From: Mesaphorura yosii
Taxonomy: Eukaryota; Arthropoda; Collembola; Poduromorpha; Tullbergiidae
Direction of reading: 5' to 3'
DNA length: 64,000 bases
NCBI GenBank assembly: GCA_009869945.1
Contig: WIXG01000303.1
Coordinates: forward strand, 32,568 to 96,567
The notes beneath the pieces were generated by a model, which made no database searches, was not told the DNA's origin, and saw nothing but the letters and a program-made list of their open reading frames with translations. The first letter of the stretch is position 1. Each line of letters starts with the position of its first letter. Shown here piece after piece: positions 29,301 to 37,561 of the stretch. Position numbers and translations under genes: made by a program.

Positions 29301-30095
29301 GGATTTTAACTGTAATTTGAATTTACTTTGAGCAGCGATTTATGATTATGAAGGTTGACTTGGTTTTCAGCTTTCGGCTGCTGCCAAGCTTACTCAAGAC
29401 AGGAGGGTTAAGTGAAAGCGTAGAGTAGCGTAGGAGAAAGTTGCGTAACCGCAGAGCAGAAGTAGAAATACGTAGTTTAAATAAAAGCGTGGCTTTTTTT
29501 AATAAGGAATAGCGGGCGATTATATTTCAAGTGCTCAAGTATATTTATTACGTTGAAAATTAGTCGCAGTCGCCGCATTTCCATTTTCCATTGTGCTTTC
29601 TCTCGTTCGGTGCTCTCTGCTCATTAACGGCAAGCTAACAGGCGGCTCTTGCCGGAGCCGTGCCGTGACTGCAGAATGAAATGAATCAAGGCGAATAGCG
29701 AAGGATCAATTCCCGCAAAGCAGACCAAGTCTACAGGGAATAATTTGCAAGTTTAAACACACCAGAATCACTTTCTACTCACTGTCTTTTAATTTACACT
29801 TTACGCACTGACAAATGCGGAAATGTGTATGCTTGTTAATGCCAAATGCGATTATCGCTTGCTAATTGCTAATTACCTGGTAGTCGAGGTAGTTTCCATA
29901 GCCCATATGATCACACGTGCACGTGCAGCGTTGAATGTGTTCATGGATATTTATCGGAGGCGGCCACTGGTCGGGGGAGAGTTGCAGACCGAGGCCTGTG
30001 ACAGCAGTGTTCGCGGCGCCTGTACACGAAGCTCCGAGAAGTGTTGTGCCTGAAGGAAATGGTGAACTGGATTGTCCCATTACCTCGTGTTCCAT
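2306..30095 (-). CDS. Membrane dipeptidase (peptidase M19, renal dipeptidase family), N-terminal part
   Basis: Five minus-strand exons join in frame: 29877-30095, 12738-12954, 11435-11609, 3329-3485 and 2306-2438; the rest lies left of the window. Start chosen: ATG at 30095, with an in-frame TGA just upstream. The first two exons give a Ser/Gly-rich segment of about 145 residues. Exon 3 holds a hydrophobic anchor (KHWCLVCCVVLF... to LAIY) and ends REVPLIDG. Exon 4 begins HNDLPW, the family's zinc-binding HxD, and ends GMVGCQ. Exon 5 reads LWSAYIPC...LTLEQIDVIRRL, the classic M19 block. Known family role: hydrolysis of dipeptides (and leukotriene D4 in vertebrates) at the cell surface. The layout suggests a type II membrane protein. 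Exon phases agree at all four junctions. The first-exon link over a 17-kb intron is the least certain. Confidence 0.85.
5195..5506 (+). CDS. Small secreted peptide precursor (neuropeptide candidate), nested in an intron
   Basis: Two exons, 5195-5311 and 5396-5506, phase 0, donor CAG/GTAAAG and acceptor TTTTACAG. The product is about 75 residues. The ATG at 5195 is chosen because it opens a clean signal peptide (MSLPFKSVLVLFICVIFFA). A short acidic spacer follows, then the furin/prohormone-convertase site RSKR, then a C-terminal 13-mer IFCFFFWLITKRC directly before the stop. Its two cysteines could close a disulfide ring with nine residues between them. A peptide at the very C-terminus after a basic cleavage site resembles allatostatin-C-type and somatostatin-type precursors, but the allatostatin-C ring consensus is absent, so I assign no family. 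The 84-nt intron is a multiple of three and stop-free, so an unspliced message would add 28 residues. Transcribed opposite to the host gene. Confidence 0.6.
   Translation: MSLPFKSVLVLFICVIFFAIIESLPINHANPYTSYFNYQVKSSINIHAKIVIKWTKFSDFINFMILQTHNDENQFIVQEDLEHQHPRSKRIFCFFFWLITKRC
5615..5620 (+). promoter_or_regulatory. Polyadenylation signal of the nested peptide gene
   Basis: AATAAA lies 109 nt after the stop codon at 5506. It supports the peptide ORF being a real short transcript with its own 3' end. Confidence 0.5.
16269..16283 (+). repeat. ATC trinucleotide microsatellite
   Basis: A short run of ATC units lies within the large dipeptidase intron. Confidence 0.7.
18065..18083 (+). repeat. CCTG tetranucleotide repeat
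   Basis: About four and a half CCTG units. Shorter versions of the same word (GCAGGCAG or CTGCCTGC) recur through the intron, for example near 2055, 12173, 15355, 18708 and 27147. Confidence 0.65.
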
Positions 30096-32109
30096 AGCAC
30101 GAGGCAACCATCAACCCATGGCGGACGCGGCAGCAAAGGTTGAAGTCAGCCGCTGAAGGGCACCGCCAAAAAATCAAGACCGGCGATTATCTCAGGACTT
30201 GGAAGCTGTTGCGGAAGCGGCATCGCCTTGGCCAGAGTTCACAGTCACACCAGTGAAAGTGCAGAAATTCGCACGAGTACATGGCAATGGCAAGAGTTCA
30301 CTTTCACCGCAGCACGACACAGCACGCGACACGAGTTCAGATTCGTCTACGATGAAGGATGTGTTAAAATTATATTCCGGGCACACTACACACGAGCGAG
30401 CGCGGCACGGAGGACACGTACACGTGAATCAGAGCAAAAGAGAAATGAGAGCGGGTCCAAGAAGAAAACCGAAACGAAGACCAAGACTCAAGAGTTGCGT
30501 GGTTTCAAGAATGCCAGGAACTAAAGCCAGGCAGACAAGAAGAGCGTAGCACTTTCCGGGTTCAGTGTGGATGAGTCCGCCGTAGAGCCCGCACCAGTGC
30601 TCTTGCCGTGCCGTGCTCGAGTAGCCGGAGATTTACTCCCAATCACGATTGCATCTGCGCAAGGCAAAGGAGAGATTCAGAATCGGCCTGCTTGTCGTGC
30701 TTGTACAGATACATTTGATAAATTGGGCCTTCTCCAGGAATAAAGTGAGGTTGCACAGGTGATGAGATGCAAACCGTTTCATCTTTCTCAGGTAATCTCT
30801 GTCATCATCACTCCGTATCCGCTCCGCATCTTTCATTTCAGTTTTCCGCAAGCTTTGCGGCGTAGCGCGAGAGCGCCGCATGCGCAGGATTTCTTGAGCG
30901 TTGTTGTGATGAATGAGACAGTGACAAATTAGAGCAAAGTGGAGGCGACAGTAACAGCGACAGCGACACAAGAATTTAATTCTGGGTCATGACCTGATCA
31001 CATTTCGTTCGCGTTTTGCATGGCATTTCGCATGAAGTCAGCAGCCTGGCCTGAACTAAAGAGTAATTAAATAAGACAGACAAGAGAGGACATGACATGA
31101 CGCACGACACGATCGACGGAGATAGCCGATAAGAATTGAGTTGAGTAATGAGGTGAGGTCAAGAAGGTCAACATACTTAACACGCAAAGAAGCGCAAGCG
31201 TCCTAATGCCCCTGTCGACATGCGCGAGCATTTCATCAACGTATGTTCGTTTAACGTGCAAAATATTCTTGCAATTTAGTTACCAGTTGCTTATAAAATT
31301 TGCAATTTCGGGCAGCCCGGTTTTAGCCGTCTGTTTTACACACCGAATCTGCGATTTTCACTGCGTAAGACGAAGTTCAAATTCTGGATGGCGACGGCTT
31401 CTCTCGGCAGAGAAGCACAAAAACTCGGGAGCCCAGAGCCAACAACCAATATCAGGAACAAAGGCGAGTAATTTTTCTAGGAGTCACTGTCAAGCGCTGT
31501 GTACGAGTTTTGGCCATTACTGTTGAGACAGAATTGCATTGCCGAGCAGGTGCAGCAACGAGCAAATTAACAGTGGCAAGTGTGACAGTGGCAGATGGTT
31601 TGGCAGCTGGAGAAATGCGAGATGTTAAATATAAATATTGACAGTTAAGAAGCATAGGCATTAAGCGACAACGAAGACAGACAGACCACACAAGTCGAAG
31701 TCGAGGAATGAGTTAACGATCTATTACGCAAGACGAGTCAGAACAAGATTGCATATTTTACGGTTCACTAAATTCATAAACTGAAACTTAAATTTCGTCG
31801 TCGTATCGTTGAATCGTGGACGTCAGCATTTCATCACTTTAATCCTGACGGAGATGTTTATTCGTTCAACCCCGATTGTCAAGTATCATAAAGTCAAAGG
31901 TCACGAGAGCAAGCTATAAGCAAGCTTGTTTGCAAGTGTCCTATTTGATGTAATTACTAAATTACTTTGACCTTTAACTCGACCCATTCGAATTCGAATT
32001 CTCATAATAATATTCGCAGTTAATAATTTCCAGTCGAACAACGAGGAATCCAAAAACCAAAATTTATTTCCCAAAAACTCGTCATAACTTAATTTTTTTA
32101 AGACTACGA
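30096..32109. other. 5' flank / 5' UTR region of the dipeptidase gene
   Basis: About 2 kb upstream (minus sense) of the presumed first coding exon. It should hold the untranslated leader and promoter of the dipeptidase, but I could not identify a convincing TATA box, initiator or non-coding exon. Overlapping open frames on both strands around 30.2-30.6 kb look like chance in GC-rich DNA. Confidence 0.4.
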
Positions 32110-32810
32110 TTAGAAGGTTAACAAGAAATTGATTGCCTGCAGAACCAAGAAAGAAAGGAATTCCAGGTTTGTGCTTTGCTTCACGTAAAGAAAAGGTCCG
32201 ACGTCAAATTTCTGGGGTCTCTGAGCTCGTACATGAGCTTTGTGCTCCATGCCCGTGGCGTTTGACAAATTCCAAAGCTGCTTCAGTAATTCTTCGCTAT
32301 ACCGATGCATCCTGCCAAGGTGGTCAAGGTCTGTCAGAATTACACACAGTATGGAAGCACTGACTGGAAAAATTGGGAATGCGACGAGGAAGGTCAGTCG
32401 GGGAGCGGCTGAAAAAATTGTGTTATTGTGCTGTACACAAGAAACCCGCCAAGTAGGCGTTGAGATTTGCAAAAAGTGCATTGAAGCACTTGCTGAGCAC
32501 ACGAAGCGTTGCGTAGAAGGCCAGCAAATGCGACTGTGGAGAGACCACCGCTTGCGCCTGCACCGAATTTGCCCAGTAATTTGTTGTCATCATATAGACA
32601 AAATGAACGTTGATCATTAAAAAGAGGAGGACAATGAAATAAATATGGAACATCGACTCTTGCATTGCGTAAACAACGATGCTTAGGACGCGGCGGGAAG
32701 GACATGGAACGTTGGGAACAGCAGAAACATCGCATAGTCTGGCATGGCTAGAAAAAGAAGGGCACGATCAACGAGGTCAGCATTGCCACCCATACGATAT
32801 GACCGAAACT
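32110..32810 (-). CDS. Gustatory-receptor-like seven-transmembrane protein, C-terminal part (frames broken)
   Basis: The last exon (32110-32363, acceptor TTTTCCAG) ends in a pattern typical of arthropod gustatory-receptor-like proteins: a basic amphipathic stretch (RPQKFDVGPF), then STNLEFLSFLVLQ and a short LLTF before the stop. The preceding exon (to about 32446) carries a hydrophobic helix (FHIYFIVLLFLM) and the cytoplasmic segment LRVLSKCFNALF. Further upstream another helix (FGHIVWVAMLTSLIV) and YAMFLLFPTF are readable, but the frame changes at about 32750 and about 32690. Each change fits one missing base, in a T-run and a C-run respectively. The 5' exons were not found. It is either a recent pseudogene or an intact gene in badly polished sequence; the neighbouring genes show the same defect. 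Expected role: a ligand-gated chemosensory channel in sensory neurons. Confidence 0.5.
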
Positions 32811-33059
32811 CAATTCACGGAGACGGTGACACTTTCCCTTTCAAACATTTCTGATGCCACAATCTGAAAGGATCAAGGGATAAAATCAGAAACGATTAAA
32901 CGAATCAATTACACACGTAGCACTAAACTTCCTACGGAGCTACGATTTAGCTCTCAAGTTACGCAACCCGTTGCGTAACTACTAAACAAGTCCCAAGTCT
33001 CAAATAAAGGAACATGAATGAGTTTGAGTTCGACATAATTCGATAATCAATCATGGTAT

Positions 33060-33065
33060 TTTATT
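33060..33065 (-). promoter_or_regulatory. Polyadenylation signal of the exonuclease gene
   Basis: AATAAA on the minus strand lies about 47 nt after the stop codon. It supports the frame ending RYDKI as the real C-terminus. Confidence 0.5.
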
Positions 33066-33111
33066 CAGCTTAACGGCACAATTAGGACAGTTAGGCTAAT
33101 ATGTACAATGA

Positions 33112-34141
33112 TTAAATCTTATCATATCGCGGAACCATTCCCTTTCGCGCTGCTCGAATTTTGGAGTTCAAATCAATCATTTTAGGCTCGTCATCAAAAT
33201 CAATGTATCTTTCTTTGTACACGCACATGTTATTTGTGTCATATTCGACGAAATTCTTTAACTCTGGTTTAACATGAGGAGTAAAATCTCTTGAAAGATT
33301 CTTGCGGTGTGTTTAGCGTCCGTTTTAGGATCGTGAACCCCAGATTGTATGTCAGTGTCAAAATACTTCAGAAAAAATCGACGTAAACTTATTGGCTCAA
33401 TTAAAAAGGCAGACTCATTATCACCTGCTGGAGAACGAATCGTTTTCTCGAAAGTAATCTTAAAGAAATGGAAATGCAAATTATAAAGAGCAATTTTGCT
33501 CGCATAGAGCTGCAAAGAAATTAAACCAATATATGATTATATGTGCTTCCCATTATCTCCCCCAATTAACGCAACCAAATTACCAGCGATTAATTCTTCC
33601 ATTTTGTCCGATATTTCATCCAGTTTGGGGTATTCAGAATCATACGAAGAATATTTTTGAAGCCATTACATTTAATGGTGAAAGAGTTCACCTTGAAAGA
33701 GTTAGGAGGGTGAAATACTTTAATTGTGTAAACTGTTTCCCTTTTATGATTCACGAAAGCAACCGATTCACACACTGGCTCACCCGAATTCTTCAACAAT
33801 GTCTCGCAGTCAATGATTACATAATTTCTGGGAAAGTATGCAGGAGCCTGATACGTAGTTGTTCATCGGAAATATCTTTCACTTTTCAGAAGGGACGGCT
33901 TGAGCCTCCGAGGATCCTGCTTGAGCCCCTGCTGAAGTGGTATTGGCCTTTAGCGTTGTCGATTGTGAACCTCGGGCTTTTGATGCTTCATAATTGCACC
34001 GAAGTTCTTCCGAGTGGCTTATTTCTTGGCATCTCATCGTTGGGAATCGGTGACGGTTTTTAACTTCCTCCTGAGAGTCTGAATCTTTTCCTTATCGTTG
34101 CCAATTGTCAGATGTCTGTCCCGTTTCTTCGCCGACTGGAC
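33112..34141 (-). CDS. DEDDh RNA exonuclease, REX4/ISG20-like (frames broken)
   Basis: A 55-nt intron (GTGAAAG...TTTCCCAG) joins ...PSEK to NYVIIDCET, which is exonuclease motif I (DxE). Downstream, SDKMEELIAG and LYNLHFHFFK occupy the motif II region, and HDPKTDA is motif III (His plus Asp) after SLRRFFLKYFDTDIQ. The tail ends RKGMVPRYDKI before the stop at 33112, with AATAAA on the minus strand at 33065-33060. Family role: trimming of RNA 3' ends, for example in rRNA maturation. Two frame changes (near 33655 and 33285) each resolve if one base is missing from a homopolymer (A-run, T-run). The canonical motif II Asp appears as His, a one-base codon difference. The N-terminus (ATG at 34037, or an upstream exon from 34141) is unsure. 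Pseudogene or sequencing error cannot be told apart here. Confidence 0.6.
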
Positions 34142-34318
34142 CTAACAAAGTAAAGTCGGTCAAGCAATCAATTGTGGTTCTTGATTGGTTGGTTAAATTC
34201 CTATAGCTAATCGAGAGGACTTACTGCTTCTCGCGTTGAGTGTTTCCATCTGGTAAAATAAGAATACGAAGTCCGCTGACCAGTTCCAATTAAAGCTGCA
34301 GAAGACTGCTGTTGTTAG

Positions 34319-34955
34319 CTGCACGAATATCAGGGAATTGTGGAAAATCAACTCGGCCAAGGGGACGTGTCGATCGTGGGCGAGTGTCAGGTAAAAATTT
34401 GGCGCCCCCAAAACTGCCTTGAAGGTGCTGGTGGTCAGTAGGGTGGCCCAGACAATCCATTTTCATTCACATTTCGTCTTGCTCAATTCAAACACAACCT
34501 TTTCTTCGTCATTGTCACATTTCTCTTTTTGCTGGAAATCAAAGGGAGCAGCATCAAGAACGTTCCAGCCAATGTGGAAAGTGTGGTCGAATATTTCGTG
34601 CTCCCGGGGCGAGAACATTTTTGTAGGTACCCGAAGGTGAGGTTAAATGAAGAACGAGTACTTGCGAGTTTCGGCAGAAGTTATGCGAGGAAAAGTACTT
34701 CAATTATTGAAGTTTGTCCAGGTCGACACAATTTGCAATTGACATTTTTTTTAAAAAAGTTTGAATACAAACATTTGTGACGTCAATAATGAAATTAAAT
34801 TATTAGGAACTTGTCAGGAACACTTGGAAAAAGTAAACACACCTGTCGGTTTGAAATTTTTGAATGTCACTGCTTTCATAGGATTGATTGGAATGTTCTA
34901 TTACACAATCAAGTGGAAAGCCAAGCCACATTGTAATTCTAATTCTTTAGAGTAA
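34319..34955 (+). CDS. Unidentified membrane protein, C-terminal part (frame broken once)
   Basis: Exon 34319-34390 (acceptor TTGTTAG, donor CAG/GTAAAA) joins in phase 0 across a 51-nt intron to an exon from 34442. The second exon has a hydrophobic helix (NLFFVIVTFLFLLEI), then a soluble region of about 90 residues. A second helix near the C-terminus (FLNVTAFIGLIGMFYYTI) is followed by a short basic tail and the stop at 34955. The frame shifts once at about 34750, inside a T8-A6 homopolymer tract, and resolves with one base added. Codon usage and the two well-formed introns argue for a real gene. I do not recognise the family and assign no function. Upstream exons were not found. Confidence 0.4.
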
Positions 34956-37561
34956 TTACAGTTAGATTACAGTTACGTTAACATGAAATTAATTGAATCT
35001 AGAACCAAGAATGATAGAAAGTCCAAACTCGTCCTTCGTTTTAAATACAGAAGGGGTTCGATTTCCAATTTCAGCGGGTGCTGAACTCCGATACGAAGGG
35101 CATTGTAGCTCCTGCCCCTGCGCCTTGTTTGATTCTCCAGGCGAACGGCGAAAATAAGCCGAAAGGCAAAATATTGCTCTTCGGCTTGTTTTCGCCATTG
35201 TCATCGGTCATGTGGGTCGTGAGTTCAATGAGACTCGATTTAAAATTCACTATTCGCATTTGCTAATTTCTAGCTGTCATCTGTCACGGGCATTTAAGAC
35301 CTGACCCTCACACACATTCAATCAAAGCCATCCATTAGTCTAATGAATTGTGAAGTTGTAACCGTGAATGCGAATTGTGTTTGTCTTGTTCTGTGCTGTC
35401 CATTGTGGTTTACGATTTACGATCTACAAAAGCAATAGCTTTAAATTAGTCGACCGAGATAGATTTTATTACTATCTATGAATTAGCATGGCCTAGTCCA
35501 TATTCGCATAATGCTAAAATCAGCCGAGCTCGTTGTCCATTGTCCATTGACTACGTTCGTACAGAAGCACGCATGCCATCGGCTGACCTTGTTCCTGGTC
35601 CTGTCTTGCATGTATTATCGTTGATTGTGGTTTCTGTCGGTTCGAGTCTAGTCGAGACGTCGCAACGCAACCCGCCTTGCATTGCGTTGGGCATACGAAC
35701 AACCAAATTATTGGCACTGGCTTCTAGGACTTCTGGCTCCACGTCCACGCTGCAGCTAATACGTAGAATGGAGAAGCACTAACCAACCAGACAAGTGCAC
35801 TTGTTGATTTCTACTACGCTGTGCTTCACGCTGTACTGTGTTTGGCATTATTTACTATGTCGCACGTCTTGAAGTCAAGATAATGAGATCCATGACGAAG
35901 CCAATCCTGGCCACACAAGACACCAGCAAGCAAGCAGAATGAATGCAGGAGCTACCGGCGACTCGAGACATGTGAAGAGCATTTAGAATCCTCAACGAGA
36001 CCTCAACATTCAATACTCATGTCTTGTCAAGAGTCGTGTGAGTGTGATATGATTGTAATTCGATCCATGTACAAGGCAAAACACAGACCTAGACTTAGCT
36101 TGTATTCTGAGTCATTACGCCTTGTCTCAAGTAGGCAGAAGCAGCAGCAGCAAGTAAAATTATCACTTGTTCAGGCCTTCGCTGTGCTGTTAAACTACTG
36201 ACGCGGTCAGAATACAGAAAGCTGGCTGCCTGGGCAAGATAATTGCAATGCTGTACACATCGAAGAGTCAAGTCGAGCCGTACGCCGAGCGTTGACAGAA
36301 CAGAACAGACATGAGACGACTTAATTTTCTATTCATTCTCGTATAGCGTCTGTCGTATTCCGGCGTGTTGGCTTGTGCCTCGGCCACAAGCTAGCCGGTA
36401 TAAACATAAATTACTATTAATTAACAGCAGAACCAGTGTAAGAAGCCAGGCCGCTCTGCAGTTGCCGCTCCAGGGGGCTCAAGGCTAAGTCAAAGCTGGT
36501 TCCAATGTTCCAGGAATAGGAATCTCAAAAACAACTGATAAGCCAAGGCAGCAGCCAGCCTTTTCTTTCGCCGTGCCATTTCTTTTTTTTATTTGATTTT
36601 CTCGTCGAGTGTCGTGTCGTCTTTTGTTATCAGAATCTGTGGCGTGGAGAGCCGATGAAATGAATTATCCATGGACATATGCACAATTTATGACTATGAC
36701 ATTATTTTGGCCTTACCGAGGATTTATTGTTTCTCGTGCATGGTGGTACACGTCACATGGCATGACATTGTACAGTGGTCTATTTTTAGTAATCCATCTG
36801 CGCGACAGAAAGACTGAAAGACGACTGAGAGGATGTCGATCTTTTTATTATCATCGTGGCATGAGATTACTTTTCTATTTACTTACCATTCCTGGTATGG
36901 CTGGAGGATTCGACGGAATGAAAACAACAAAATTAAAGATCAGTCACGAAACTTGGCTCAAAGAGACTAGGTTAGACTTCGACTGTAAATCAGCTCAGCT
37001 GCCCTTGAGAGCAGTAGGACAAGAATAAAATAAGTACACGGAGCACGAAACTCAACAGAGCACGACGACAACGGGAAATAAAATCAGATCAAATCACGAA
37101 AAACGGCACAAATCAAATCCGCGCCTTGCCATGCTACTTTTTCAAACTGGACAAATTAGACTATCACGGACTAGAGACGTTCGTGTCCATAAGCAATTTG
37201 TAGGGGACGTGTAAGTAGAACGCGTTAACACTCCGAAGCGGCGCGGCGTTCTCATGCGAGCTCGAACTAGAAATCTCAATCTCAATCGTGGTTAGTCCTC
37301 ATTGAGCTTTCAGCCTGTGAGAAGCCATCATCGACCAACCACAGCTGCAAGATGCGGTTTTGACGATTTTTTTTACGCTGTGCATTCTGTAATTGTATTT
37401 GTATAACATGTTCCTGGTTCCAGTTCCAGTGGTCTATTGACCAAGTTTCTTAGTGAATTTTTAACTTTTTAATCTGTGATTGACCAAATCTTCGTGCTTC
37501 GTCTTAATCGTCTTCGTCCTCCACAGTTTCCGGTGTCTACTTGTGCCGTGCCTGTCTCAAG
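34956..37561. other. Intergenic region and SLC22 5' leader; no supported gene
   Basis: Apart from the inverted repeat at 35147-35196, I see no exon with credible splice sites. A 139-codon open frame at 36609-37028 has no recognisable domain and is treated as chance. Near the right end a CTCCACAG acceptor (about 37525) suggests that the SLC22 leader is spliced, placing its promoter further upstream. Confidence 0.4.
35147..35196. repeat. Inverted repeat (17-bp arms, one mismatch)
   Basis: Arms at 35147-35163 (GGCGAAAATAAGCCGAA) and 35180-35196 are reverse complements except at one position, with a 16-nt spacer. It could form a hairpin in DNA or RNA. No transposon ends were recognised around it. 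Confidence 0.6.

Larger units (their letters stand above)
144..29440. repeat. Dispersed 8-mer GGAGAAAG (CTTTCTCC) cluster
   Basis: By eye I count about 32 exact copies in both orientations. Starts: 144, 1126, 2692, 4465, 4486, 10809, 11007, 11138, 13159, 13381, 13396, 13803, 14262, 14490, 15222, 16978, 18468, 18487, 18588, 18673, 19475, 19634, 22808, 23116, 24742, 24948, 25119, 25129, 26189, 28204, 28970 and 29433. Most are followed by T (GGAGAAAGT). I noticed none between 30 and 64 kb. A random 8-mer would be expected about once per 30 kb counting both strands. Flanks differ between copies, so this is a recurring short motif, not a transposon family. Confidence 0.75.
12955..29876. other. Giant first intron (about 17 kb) of the dipeptidase gene
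   Basis: It is bounded by donor TACCAG/GTAATTAGC (29877) and acceptor TATTTGCAG (12955) on the minus strand. No nested gene, RNA gene or transposon could be supported. The many 60-150 codon open frames have biased composition, no homology I recognise and no splice partners. The intron is dense in GGAGAAAG/CTTTCTCC, GTGAAAGC/GCTTTCAC and GCAGGCAG-type short words. Simple repeats occur, for example ATC trinucleotides at 16269-16283 and CCTG units at 18065-18083. Confidence 0.55.

Noticed and set aside
30199..30549. Overlapping plus-strand frames opposite the dipeptidase 5' region
   Set aside because: Arg/Lys-rich chance frames in GC-rich leader DNA; three overlapping frames are open at once.
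33533..34063. 176-codon plus-strand open frame
   Set aside because: It is the antisense of the exonuclease exons, whose frames carry conserved motifs.
36609..37028. 139-codon plus-strand open frame with aromatic-rich segments
   Set aside because: No family likeness and no flanking splice or polyadenylation signals; probably chance.
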